A stretch of DNA of 64,000 nt from an uncultured Lachnospiraceae bacterium (GTDB lineage Bacteria; Bacillota; Clostridia; Lachnospirales; Lachnospiraceae). The stretch covers positions 45,520-109,519 of the forward strand of contig CAJTOV010000001.1 of the NCBI GenBank assembly GCA_910577765.1, given 5' to 3'. The translations under genes and the position numbers were made by a program. Within the stretch, counting starts at the first letter, position 1, and every line of letters begins with the position of its first letter. Positions 44,442-53,087 of the stretch are shown piece by piece. The notes under the pieces are model-generated. The model was given only the letters and a program-made list of their open reading frames with translations, was not told the DNA's origin and ran no database searches.

Positions 44442-45710
44442 ATGAGAATGATCAAGGTAACAGAGCCGGTGGTCCGGCTGGCAGGTGTGAAGACCATGGG
44501 CGTCATCGGTGACCCTGGCTGTGAGGGTCTTGGTACTTACAATATGAAGGTGTATGCAGGGGCCCTGGAAGCATGCAGCCAGGATGACATGACCCTGATT
44601 GTGGGGGATCTGGTGCCGGCAGGAACCAGACATTATTACCAGGTATTCCGGGACATGACCGAAGCCCTGGCCGGAAACGACGTGTATTCCCTCCGGGGGA
44701 ATCATGATACAGGAGATTACACGGATTATTTCGGACGGAAGAATTATGCACTGCTGGCCGAGTCTTTCGCGGTAGTGGTGCTGGACAATGCGGCCAGGAC
44801 CTTTGAGGAGGAAGGGCTTGCCCTTCTGTCCCAGGTGCTGTCCATGGAGGAGGTCCGGCAGGTGATCATTGCCTTCCATATTCCGGTGCCCAATCATTTC
44901 ATCCAGAACAGTGTATCCGGAGAAGAATTTGCCAGGCTGCAGGAGGCGTACAGGCCCTGGAGGGAGAAGGTGAAATACCTGCTCTGCGGCCATGTACACT
45001 CCCGGTTTGTGGACCAGACAGACGGGATTCCCCTGATCTGTACCGGCGGAGGCGGAGCCATGATCGAGGATGTGTCGGAGGATATCCGGGCCTGGGATGT
45101 GGAGCACCACATTGTCCATTTCTACCTGGAGCAGGGGGAGTTAAGATACCGGATTCAGGACCTGGATGAGGACTGCTATGGCCGGGAGCGGGAGGATCAG
45201 GTCTTAAACCAGAAGCTTAAGGAGACCGTAGAGGGGGAGCTGATGGCCCATTTCAAATACCTGATGTTTGCGGACCGTGCGGAGCGCAGGGGCCTGCCCC
45301 GGATCGCTGGTCTGTTCCGGGCCCTGGCAGCTTCCGAGTATTACCATGCCAGGAATTTCTATTCGGTTCTGGAGCGTCCGGCTGCCTTTGCCGAATCCGT
45401 GGGCACCTATGTGCCTGGGGAAGAGTTTGAATACCAGCATCTCTACAAAATGCTGGCTTCCTATGCCAGGGAACACAACAGTCCTCTGGCGGAGCAGGCT
45501 TATGTGGGAGCCGCCGCGGCGGAGAAGGAGCACGGGGCCCTGCTGAGGCAGGCATCGGATATGGAGGCATTTGCGGTGCCGGAAATCTATGTCTGCCCCA
45601 TCTGCGGGTATGTGATGACCGGGGAGAAGGTGCCTGACCGCTGCCCGGTGTGCGGAGGGCCGGGCAGGCAGTATGAAGTGTTTGGGGTGTCAGGGGGAAA
45701 GGGGATGTAG
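44442..45710 (+). CDS. Metallophosphoesterase-rubrerythrin-rubredoxin fusion protein
   Basis: A 422-residue chimera. Residues about 15-225 form a calcineurin-type phosphoesterase (IGDPG, VGDLV, RGNHDTGD, AFHIPVP, CGHVHSR metal motifs). Residues about 245-375 form a ferritin-like rubrerythrin domain with ETVEGELMAHFKY, ASEYYHARNFY and AAEKEH iron-ligand helices. A C-terminal rubredoxin-like knuckle (CPICGYV and CPVCGGP) follows. It could couple peroxide sensing or detoxification to phosphoester hydrolysis. No frameshift separates the parts. Starts at ATG behind GGGAGG, 12 nt after the lipoprotein gene. Confidence 0.85.
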   Translation: MRMIKVTEPVVRLAGVKTMGVIGDPGCEGLGTYNMKVYAGALEACSQDDMTLIVGDLVPAGTRHYYQVFRDMTEALAGNDVYSLRGNHDTGDYTDYFGRKNYALLAESFAVVVLDNAARTFEEEGLALLSQVLSMEEVRQVIIAFHIPVPNHFIQNSVSGEEFARLQEAYRPWREKVKYLLCGHVHSRFVDQTDGIPLICTGGGGAMIEDVSEDIRAWDVEHHIVHFYLEQGELRYRIQDLDEDCYGREREDQVLNQKLKETVEGELMAHFKYLMFADRAERRGLPRIAGLFRALAASEYYHARNFYSVLERPAAFAESVGTYVPGEEFEYQHLYKMLASYAREHNSPLAEQAYVGAAAAEKEHGALLRQASDMEAFAVPEIYVCPICGYVMTGEKVPDRCPVCGGPGRQYEVFGVSGGKGM

Positions 45711-45712
45711 GT

Positions 45713-46873
45713 ATGGAGCATTTTATAACAGAGCTTCGGATCGGGGAATTGCTTCATTTGTCGGATATCCGTATTGAACTGAATCCCGAAAAACGCACAA
45801 ACCTGTTATTAACCGGGAAAAATGGTTCCGGGAAGACCACGGTCCTGCGGGCACTGGCACGGCATCTGTGTGAAAATGGCAGGGCCGGGGGACAGACCAG
45901 AAGAATTCAAAGCTATCTGGCGTATTTAAATAAATATGGTGATGGGCTTAAGATCATATTTAATGAAGAAAAAGAAATTCACAGGCTTTGTAAAGAAGGA
46001 GAATTTTTGACAGCCTTTTACCGTGCGGACCGGAAGACCGCCATCAGCAGGCAGAAGGGGCCGGAAGAGGTTGTACTGGAGAAAGGCTATTCTGTATATT
46101 TCGGCCCGGGAGATGTGTTGCTGAAATATCTGGTACATTTGAAGACCCAGCAGGCCTATGCCAGAAATGAAGGGGACATGGAGACGGTGCAGCTGCTGGA
46201 CCAGTGGTTTGAACGTTTTGCCGGGGCTTTGCGGGTTCTGCTGGATGATGAAACTTTACAGCTAAAATATGATTATAAGAAATACGATTTTCAAATTATA
46301 GAAGAGGGAAGAAAGCCATTTGGTTTTGACCAGTTGTCAGATGGGTATTCGGCTGCCATTCAGATTGTGGCGGACCTGATCCTGCGGATGGAGCAGAACT
46401 GGCTGAAGGAGGGAATTCTCAGCTCCTATGATGTGGAGGGTGTGGTCCTGATTGATGAGCTGGAGACCCATCTGCATATCAGTCTTCAAAGGAAAATACT
46501 GCCGTTTCTGACAGAATTTTTCCCGAGAATCCAGTTTATTGTGGCCACCCACTCTCCTTATATTTTAAACTCTATTGAGGATTGTGTCATATTCGATCTG
46601 GAGAACCACATTCGTATGGAGAATCTGTCAGGATATTCCGCAGAGGGGATCGTGGAAGGATATTTTGAACAGGCTTCTTACTCAGAACAGCTTCTTCAAA
46701 GATTGGAGCGGTACCGGACTCTGGTGAATACGGACCGCCCCACCGACGAAGAGCGGGCTGAACGGGCAAGGATTCAGATGGAAATGAAACAGATCCCGGG
46801 AGATCTGGCCAGGGAAGCAAAGTGTGCGTTTGAAGAAATTGAGCATAGAAGGAAACAGCATGATAAAGTTTAG
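45713..46873 (+). CDS. AAA family ATPase (Septu PtuA-like)
   Basis: A 386-residue ABC/SMC-like ATPase. Walker A is TGKNGSGKTT at about residue 37, the signature-like QLSDGYSA lies at about 210, and Walker B is VVLIDELETHLH at about 247, followed by FIVATHSPYIL. It has no TOPRIM. The size and pattern resemble PtuA/retron-associated ATPases that work with an HNH nuclease. It lies 2 nt after the rubrerythrin fusion gene but uses more AT-rich codons. A possible partner gene begins in its 3' end and is cut short by a repeat element. Confidence 0.82.
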   Translation: MEHFITELRIGELLHLSDIRIELNPEKRTNLLLTGKNGSGKTTVLRALARHLCENGRAGGQTRRIQSYLAYLNKYGDGLKIIFNEEKEIHRLCKEGEFLTAFYRADRKTAISRQKGPEEVVLEKGYSVYFGPGDVLLKYLVHLKTQQAYARNEGDMETVQLLDQWFERFAGALRVLLDDETLQLKYDYKKYDFQIIEEGRKPFGFDQLSDGYSAAIQIVADLILRMEQNWLKEGILSSYDVEGVVLIDELETHLHISLQRKILPFLTEFFPRIQFIVATHSPYILNSIEDCVIFDLENHIRMENLSGYSAEGIVEGYFEQASYSEQLLQRLERYRTLVNTDRPTDEERAERARIQMEMKQIPGDLAREAKCAFEEIEHRRKQHDKV

Positions 46874-46913
46874 TCGTCTGGATACAGAAAAAGCTAGTAC
46901 ATCGCTGCACTAA
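46860..46913 (+). pseudogene. Truncated start of a putative ATPase partner (HNH-type?) gene
   Basis: A good ribosome site (AAGGA) and an ATG overlapping the ATPase stop open a frame reading MIKFSRLDTEKA. It then runs into the 167-bp element, which adds STSLH and a stop. In Septu-like pairs a small HNH nuclease gene begins exactly here. The identity of the lost gene is inferred from position and overlap only. Confidence 0.45.
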
Positions 46914-47060
46914 TCCCGAAGTAAATAGTGCTTGATATTCGTGTCAGCTGTGCGTCTGCGAAGCGACGGCGTAGTGGGGCCTACGGCTAGCTTCGCAGGC
47001 GTGCAGATGGCGCGGATAGCGAGTGCTAGTTACTCGGGAATTAGTGCAACGATGTACTAG
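46894..47060 (+). repeat. 167-bp palindromic element, copy A
   Basis: The ends are CTAGTACATCG and CGATGTACTAG. The whole element is an imperfect palindrome with outer (CTAGTACATCG, TGCACTAAT), middle (AGTGCT-type) and inner (CTGCGAAGC/GCTTCGCAG, CGTAG/CTACG) pairings and a short TGGGGC loop. It is near-identical to 56371-56537. It has no open frame of its own. It resembles a MITE or hairpin-type insertion element. It lies at the join between an accessory ATPase and core genes. Confidence 0.9.
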
Positions 47061-47128
47061 GGACAGGAAGCCGCCGTCTGAATGGTTATAAGCGTCAGAA
47101 ACTTTTACAGGAGGGAGTATTTTTCATT

Positions 47129-48865
47129 ATGAAGGACTATATGAAGATTTACCAGGAGTGGCTGTCCAACCCTTATTTTGACGATGCCACCAAGGCAGAG
47201 CTGAAGGCCATTGAAGGGAATGAGAACGAGATCAAGGAGCGTTTCTACATGGATCTGGAGTTCGGTACCGCCGGCCTGCGGGGCATCATCGGCGCCGGTA
47301 TCAACCGCATGAACATCTATGTGGTACGCCGTGCCACCCAGGGCCTGGCCAACTATATTATTAAGCAGGGCGGCGCTGACAAGGGGGTTGCCATTGCCTA
47401 TGATTCCCGCCGGATGTCGCCGGAGTTTGCCGACGAGGCCGCCAGGACCCTGGCCGCCAACGGGATCCGTGCCTACAAGTTTGAGTCCCTGCGTCCCACC
47501 CCGGAGCTTTCCTTTGCTGTCCGGGAGCTGGGCTGTATCGCCGGGATCAATGTAACGGCCAGCCACAACCCGCCGGAGTACAACGGCTACAAGGTATACT
47601 GGGAGGATGGCGCACAGTTCACCCCGCCTCACGATAAAGGCGTGACCCAGGAGGTTCTGGCCATTGAGGATCTGTCCACCGTGAAGACCATGACCGCATC
47701 CGATGCCAAGGCTGCCGGCCTTTACCAGGTAATCGGCGCGGAGATTGATAACAAATACATAGCCAATGTCAAGGCCCAGGTGGTGAACCAGGATGCCATT
47801 GACAGGATGCAGGACCAGATTAAGATTGTCTACACCCCCCTTCACGGTACCGGCAACATTCCGGTGCGCCGGGTATTAAAGGAAATCGGATTCCAGCATG
47901 TCCATGTGGTTCCGGAGCAGGAGCTGCCGGACGGCGAGTTCCCCACAGTCAGCTACCCCAACCCGGAGGCTGCGGAGGCATTTGCCCTGGGTCTTAAGCT
48001 GGCCAGGGAGATCGACGCGGACCTGGTGCTGGCCACAGACCCGGATGCAGACCGTCTGGGCGTATACGTGAAGGACGTGAAGTCCGGCGACTATATCCCC
48101 CTGACCGGCAATATGTCCGGTTCCCTGCTGTGTGAGTATGTCCTGAGCCAGAAGGCAGCAGCAGGCACCATTCCTGCTGACGGTGAGGTGGTTAAGTCCA
48201 TCGTGACCACCAACCTGGTGGATGCGGTTGCGGCGGCATACAACTGCAAGCTGGTAGAGTGTCTCACCGGCTTTAAGTGGATCGGCCAGCAGGTGCTGAA
48301 GGAGGAGCGCACCGGCGTAGGCCATTATATGTTCGGCCTGGAGGAAAGCTATGGCTGTCTCATCGGAACCTATGCCCGTGACAAGGATGCGGTTTCCGCC
48401 AGCGTGGCCCTCTGCGAGGCAGCGGCCTACTACAAGACCAAAGGCATGACCCTGTGGGATGCCATGGTGGCCATGTATGAGAAATACGGCTACTACAAAG
48501 ACGCGGTCAAGTCCATCGGTCTGTCCGGCATTGAAGGTCTGGCCAAGATCCAGTCCATTATGGAGAATTTCCGCAGCAATACGCCGGAGAGCTTCGGAGA
48601 ATACAAGGTTCTGTCCGCCAGGGATTACAAGCTGGATACAGTGAAGGATATGGCCACCGGTGCCGTGACTCCCACAGGACTGCCTTCCTCCAATGTGCTG
48701 TACTATGATATGAATGACAATGCATGGCTGTGCATCCGTCCTTCCGGCACCGAGCCCAAGATCAAGTTCTACTACGGAATCAAGGGCACTTCCCTGGAGG
48801 ATGCGGAGGCCAAATCCGCGGCTCTGGGCCAGGCACTGATGGGTCAGGTAGAGAAGCTTCTGTAG
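47129..48865 (+). CDS. pgcA: Phosphoglucomutase/phosphomannomutase
   Basis: A 578-residue alpha-D-phosphohexomutase that interconverts glucose-1- and glucose-6-phosphate, or the mannose forms, feeding nucleotide-sugar synthesis. Phosphoserine loop TASHNPPEYNGYK, metal loop ATDPDADRLG, sugar-binding loop GLEESYGCL and C-terminal phosphate loop RPSGTEPKIKFYYG are all present. The length fits the PgcA type. It starts behind ACAGGAGGGAG and is closed by a terminator. Confidence 0.93.
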   Translation: MKDYMKIYQEWLSNPYFDDATKAELKAIEGNENEIKERFYMDLEFGTAGLRGIIGAGINRMNIYVVRRATQGLANYIIKQGGADKGVAIAYDSRRMSPEFADEAARTLAANGIRAYKFESLRPTPELSFAVRELGCIAGINVTASHNPPEYNGYKVYWEDGAQFTPPHDKGVTQEVLAIEDLSTVKTMTASDAKAAGLYQVIGAEIDNKYIANVKAQVVNQDAIDRMQDQIKIVYTPLHGTGNIPVRRVLKEIGFQHVHVVPEQELPDGEFPTVSYPNPEAAEAFALGLKLAREIDADLVLATDPDADRLGVYVKDVKSGDYIPLTGNMSGSLLCEYVLSQKAAAGTIPADGEVVKSIVTTNLVDAVAAAYNCKLVECLTGFKWIGQQVLKEERTGVGHYMFGLEESYGCLIGTYARDKDAVSASVALCEAAAYYKTKGMTLWDAMVAMYEKYGYYKDAVKSIGLSGIEGLAKIQSIMENFRSNTPESFGEYKVLSARDYKLDTVKDMATGAVTPTGLPSSNVLYYDMNDNAWLCIRPSGTEPKIKFYYGIKGTSLEDAEAKSAALGQALMGQVEKLL

Positions 48866-48934
48866 AAGCTTCTCCAGAAACGGACCGGAACGGACCGTAT
48901 TTCCGGACCCCTGCCGGGCCGGGACAATGAAAGA

Positions 48935-48975
48935 TGGGACTGTGAACTGTTACCAATTTTTCGCAGTCCCTTTTC
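48935..48975 (+). terminator. Intrinsic terminator after the phosphoglucomutase gene
   Basis: GGGACTG and CAGTCCC are separated by about 21 nt and followed by TTTTCT. The loop contains TGAACTGTTACC, the same motif as the outer arms of the modular cassettes. Confidence 0.65.
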
Positions 48976-49025
48976 TGTTGGTGAAAGTCCGGTCTGGGGC
49001 CGGCATATGAAAGGAGAGAATATTT

Positions 49026-49517
49026 ATGTTTCGTGAAATGCGCAGAAACCGGCAGATGCTGCCAATGGAAGAAACCCTGGAACTGTTAAAGAAAGGAACC
49101 TCCGGTGTCCTGGCCCTTCTCGGGGATGAGGACTACCCTTACGCAGTTCCGGTCAGTTATGTGTACGCGGACGAAAAGCTGTACTTCCATGGGGCCAGAA
49201 GCGGACACAAGCTGGATGCCATCCGGAAACAGGACAAGGCCTCCTTCTGTGTCATCAGCCAGGACCGGATCATGCCGGAAGAGTATACCACCTATTTCCG
49301 CAGTGTCATTGCCTTTGGCAGAATCCGGATTCTGGAGGATGAAGCGGAAATGCGCAGGGCAATAGAAATCCTGGCGGAAAAGTACTCCCCGGACGTCAGC
49401 GAAGCCGGACGCCGGCAGGAGATTGACAAGACCTGGAATGCCTTGTGCATGCTGGAATTTACCATAGAGCATGTGACCGGGAAGGAAGCCATTGAGCTGG
49501 CCAGGGGGAGGAAGTAA
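49026..49517 (+). CDS. Pyridoxamine 5'-phosphate oxidase-family flavoprotein (NimA-like)
   Basis: A 163-residue split-barrel FMN-binding protein. It shows GVLALLGDEDYPYAVPVSYVY, then LYFHGARSGHKLDAIRKQDKASFCVI, the standard pattern of PPOX proteins related to NimA nitroimidazole reductases. It probably reduces or binds small compounds with FMN; the physiological substrate is unknown and resistance cannot be inferred. The start ATG follows AAAGGAGAG. Confidence 0.85.
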   Translation: MFREMRRNRQMLPMEETLELLKKGTSGVLALLGDEDYPYAVPVSYVYADEKLYFHGARSGHKLDAIRKQDKASFCVISQDRIMPEEYTTYFRSVIAFGRIRILEDEAEMRRAIEILAEKYSPDVSEAGRRQEIDKTWNALCMLEFTIEHVTGKEAIELARGRK

Positions 49518-49539
49518 GGCTGCTGTTACAGTATTACTG

Positions 49540-49702
49540 GTAACAGTTCAGACGGGCAGCAAATCTTGTGAGAAAGTGTGTTGCAAACTCGCTTTTGTTT
49601 GCATAAGCGCTTTCTCACAAGATTTGGTATCGGGCTAACGCCCGATGCTTCTTGTCCCCGATGTTTTTCGGGGGCAAGAAGATGCCCCGTCTGAACTGTT
49701 AC
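49540..49702 (-). repeat. Modular hairpin cassette, complete copy 3 (inverted)
   Basis: Bounded by a perfect 17-bp inverted repeat GTAACAGTTCAGACGGG/CCCGTCTGAACTGTTAC. Read on the minus strand it has the CTTCTTG...CAAGAAG stem and the ATCGGGC/GCCCGAT stem of copies 1 and 2. The third module is a different, perfect 17-bp stem CAAATCTTGTGAGAAAG (49560-49576)/CTTTCTCACAAGATTTG (49610-49626) enclosing an inner GCAAAC/GTTTGC hairpin. It lies directly before the spoIIIE promoter. Confidence 0.8.
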
Positions 49703-49730
49703 GATTGAAGAGCGGGAAAAAGATTGAGAG

Positions 49731-49759
49731 TTGCATTTCATGGGAATTTTTTGTATACT
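49731..49759 (+). promoter_or_regulatory. Promoter of the FtsK/SpoIIIE gene
   Basis: TTGCAT (49731-49736), a 17-nt spacer and TATACT (49754-49759). It fixes the translation start downstream, at the GTG behind AGAGGAGG, rather than at in-frame codons inside the promoter. Confidence 0.65.
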
Positions 49760-49790
49760 ATCCTCATTGGAAAAGAGGAGGCAGATATTC

Positions 49791-52700
49791 GTGGCAACAT
49801 CGAGCAGGCGAAAGACAACGGAAACCGGCGGCAGGACAGCGGGGACAGACCAGAAGGGAACCAGGTCCAGGACCGCCGGGACCGACGGCAGGGGAACCAG
49901 AACCGGCAGCAGGACAGCCGGAGCAGGCAGCAGGACAACGGGAACCGGAACCAGGGGGACCGGAAAGGCAAGATCCGGTCAGGTACAGGAGCCCCTGCCC
50001 CAGGAGGAAGGGTTTCTCTATACGGAAGCGGCGATTATCCTGTCCTTTGCCCTGGCAGTGCTGTTATTTTTGAGTAATTTCCATCTGTGCGGCATTGCCG
50101 GAGATTATTTGCGGGGGGTACAGCTGGGATTATTTGGCTTTATGGGATATCTGGTGCCGCTGCTGCTGTTTGTGGGAACGGCTTTTTATGTGTCCAACCG
50201 TGGGAATCCTGCGGCCATGGGCAAGCTGGCAGCCGGAGTGGTGGCCTTCCTTATGGTCTGCGGGTTTCTCCAGCAGTTTTTCGGGACAAAGCCGGCAGAG
50301 GGAGCCGGACTGCTGGAGTACTACCATCTGTCCGCCCCGGAGGGCCATGGCGGCGGTCTGGCCGGCGGTCTGGTCTACGGAGGAATCTCTTCGGTGCTGG
50401 GAGGCATCGGCGCCTTTCTGGTGGAGCTGGCGGGATTTCTCATCAGTGCCGTGTGCATCACCGAACGGTCCCTGGTGAAGGCGGTAAAGAAGCGTTCCGA
50501 CGCGGCTTACCAGTATGCCAGGGAGGACATGGACCGGAGAAAGGAACAGCATGCCCAGCGCCAGGATGAACGGCGGCGCCTGCGGGAGGAACGGGTGCGG
50601 GGAGTGAACTTAAGCTCCACGGACTTGTCAGCAGGGGTGCCTGTTGAGGAATCCTGGGCCGACGGGTATGAGGAAGATTACATAGACGGAGGATACCCGG
50701 AGGAAGGGTATCCGGACAATGGGTATCCGGATGGGGAATACCCGGACCAGGAGTATCCGGAGACGGATACCGGGGAAGGGCCGGGAGGAACGCCGGAGCT
50801 GGGACCGGCAGATGTGTTTACCGGAACCATTTCACCGTCCTTTGAATATGATGGGGAAGACGGGGAAGACACGGTTCCCTTTGACGCCGATGACCCGGAG
50901 GCCCTGGCAGCGTCGGCCCAGCGGCTGGTGGCGTCGGGAATCCGCGGCTATGGAGACTATGGGGACGATTTCCACAGGGACCGTGACCGGACGGCTCCGG
51001 TAAGCCGGTTTCTGGACCCGGATGAAGAGGAAGAAGACGGATTCCGGATTCCGGTGGCACCGGGAGACTGGAGGGCCGGGACAGACCTGGTCCGTGATGC
51101 GGGACCGGAGATTCCCATCCGTATGGCCTCCCGGCAGCATGAGCCTGAGGATGACCGGCTGAAAGCCATGGAAGACGAGTCCGGCTGGATGCCTTCCCGG
51201 GAGCCCGGGCCGGAGGATCAGGGCGGCAGGGATTACGGCCGTCCGGGAAGGGGAGCCGGGGATATTCTGAATCTGTCCCCTTACATGCCGGAACCAGCCA
51301 CGGGCGGGCCGGAAGGGGACGGCGGCATATCCAGGGCAGAACCGGGGCCGGCGGGCAGTATCTCCGTGATGGAAGATGAGGAGGACCATGACTTCTACGA
51401 CAAAGAGCCGGCAGGAATCCCGGATACCTTCTCCATCCCGGAGGAGCCCAGACGGGTGGTGACGGCCACCGGCAAGATCATTGAGACCGACACCGAGATG
51501 CTTCAGAAACGGATCGAGAAGCGCAGGCAGGAGGCGGCAGAGGAAGGGGAGGCCAGTGTCCAGCAGCAGATTCTGGAGAAGGAGGAAGAGCCCAGGAAGG
51601 AGTATGTGTTCCCCTCCCTGGAGCTTCTGAAAAAGGGAAACCGCAATGCCGGAGCCCAGTCGGACCGGGAATACCGGGAGACGGCCATCAAGCTCCAGCA
51701 GACCCTGCGGGACTTTGGCGTGGGGGTTACGGTTACCAACATCAGCTGCGGCCCCTCGGTGACCCGGTATGAGCTGCACCCGGAGCAGGGGGTGAAGGTC
51801 AGCCGGATCGTGGGTCTGGCCGATGACATCAAGCTGAGTCTTGCGGCAGAGGATATCCGCATTGAGGCGCCGATTCCCGGCAAATCGGCGGTGGGAATCG
51901 AGGTGCCCAACAAGGAGAACACCACGGTCTATCTCAGGGATCTGTTTGAGTCGGACAGTTTCCAGCAAAGCGGTTCCAACCTGGCCTTTGCCGTAGGCAA
52001 GGACATCGGGGGCCAGGTGGTGGTGACGGATATTGCCAAGATGCCCCATCTGCTGATTGCGGGAGCCACAGGCTCCGGAAAATCCGTGTGTATCAATACC
52101 CTGATCATGAGCATCATCTATAAGGCAGACCCGGAGGATGTGAAGCTGATCATGGTGGACCCCAAGGTGGTTGAGTTAAGTATCTACAACGGAATTCCCC
52201 ACCTGCTGATTCCGGTGGTCACTGATCCCAAGAAGGCTTCCGGAGCCTTAAACTGGGCCGTGGCGGAGATGATGGACCGGTACAAGAAATTTGCCGAGTG
52301 CAATGTCCGGGAGGTCAAGGGCTACAATGCCAGGATCGAGGCCATGGGAGATGACGTGGATCCGGCCAAGAAGCCTAAAAAACTGCCCCAGATCGTGATC
52401 ATTGTGGATGAGCTGGCAGATCTGATGATGGTGGCGGCCGGGGAGGTGGAGGATGCCATCTGCCGTCTGGCACAGCTGGCACGGGCAGCAGGTATTCACC
52501 TGGTGATCGCCACCCAGCGGCCTTCGGTCAATGTCATTACAGGACTGATCAAGGCCAACATTCCCTCCCGGGTGGCCTTTGCCGTGTCCTCGGGTGTGGA
52601 TTCCCGGACCATTATTGACATGAACGGTGCGGAAAAGCTTCTGGGCAAGGGCGACATGCTGTTTTATCCGGCAGGCTATCCCAAGCCCCGGCGGGTCCAG

Positions 52701-53060
52701 GGAGCCTTTGTGTCGGACCAGGAGGTCCAGGCCGTGGTGGAATTTTTGACGGAACAGGGTCTGACGGCCACCTACAGCCCGGAGGTGGAACGGCAGATGA
52801 GCGCGGCCCCTGCCGTGGCCCAGCCGGAGGCAGGAGACGGGCGGGACGAGTATTTCGTCCAGGCAGGAAGATTTATTATAGAGAAGGAAAAGGCATCCAT
52901 CGGCATGCTCCAGCGGATGTTCAAGATCGGCTTTAACCGGGCGGCCCGGATCATGGACCAGCTGTCCGAGGCCGGGGTGGTAGGACCGGAGGAAGGCACA
53001 AAGCCCAGGCGGATTCTTATGACCATGGAGGAGTTTGAGGAACTGCTGGAAGAATTGTAA
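49791..53060 (+). CDS. ftsK: DNA translocase FtsK/SpoIIIE
   Basis: A 1089-residue septal DNA pump that moves chromosome into the daughter or forespore. A basic, Gly/Thr/Arg-rich N-terminus (1 to about 70) is followed by four to five membrane helices (about 75-235). A long acidic linker (about 280-590) contains a tandem YP-E/D-GYPD repeat near 300-325. The motor domain has GATGSGKSVCINTLI as Walker A and QIVIIVDELADLMM as Walker B, and a C-terminal gamma winged helix (IGMLQRMFKIGFNRAARIMD) reads orienting sequences. The GTG start is chosen from AGAGGAGG. Confidence 0.95.
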   Translation: MATSSRRKTTETGGRTAGTDQKGTRSRTAGTDGRGTRTGSRTAGAGSRTTGTGTRGTGKARSGQVQEPLPQEEGFLYTEAAIILSFALAVLLFLSNFHLCGIAGDYLRGVQLGLFGFMGYLVPLLLFVGTAFYVSNRGNPAAMGKLAAGVVAFLMVCGFLQQFFGTKPAEGAGLLEYYHLSAPEGHGGGLAGGLVYGGISSVLGGIGAFLVELAGFLISAVCITERSLVKAVKKRSDAAYQYAREDMDRRKEQHAQRQDERRRLREERVRGVNLSSTDLSAGVPVEESWADGYEEDYIDGGYPEEGYPDNGYPDGEYPDQEYPETDTGEGPGGTPELGPADVFTGTISPSFEYDGEDGEDTVPFDADDPEALAASAQRLVASGIRGYGDYGDDFHRDRDRTAPVSRFLDPDEEEEDGFRIPVAPGDWRAGTDLVRDAGPEIPIRMASRQHEPEDDRLKAMEDESGWMPSREPGPEDQGGRDYGRPGRGAGDILNLSPYMPEPATGGPEGDGGISRAEPGPAGSISVMEDEEDHDFYDKEPAGIPDTFSIPEEPRRVVTATGKIIETDTEMLQKRIEKRRQEAAEEGEASVQQQILEKEEEPRKEYVFPSLELLKKGNRNAGAQSDREYRETAIKLQQTLRDFGVGVTVTNISCGPSVTRYELHPEQGVKVSRIVGLADDIKLSLAAEDIRIEAPIPGKSAVGIEVPNKENTTVYLRDLFESDSFQQSGSNLAFAVGKDIGGQVVVTDIAKMPHLLIAGATGSGKSVCINTLIMSIIYKADPEDVKLIMVDPKVVELSIYNGIPHLLIPVVTDPKKASGALNWAVAEMMDRYKKFAECNVREVKGYNARIEAMGDDVDPAKKPKKLPQIVIIVDELADLMMVAAGEVEDAICRLAQLARAAGIHLVIATQRPSVNVITGLIKANIPSRVAFAVSSGVDSRTIIDMNGAEKLLGKGDMLFYPAGYPKPRRVQGAFVSDQEVQAVVEFLTEQGLTATYSPEVERQMSAAPAVAQPEAGDGRDEYFVQAGRFIIEKEKASIGMLQRMFKIGFNRAARIMDQLSEAGVVGPEEGTKPRRILMTMEEFEELLEEL

Positions 53061-53087
53061 GGACTGTAAGAAGGAGGAGATGCACAG

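Noticed and set aside
43440..45119. 559-residue minus-strand frame across the lipoprotein and phosphoesterase genes
   Set aside because: It spans two well-supported plus-strand genes and their junction and shows no domains.
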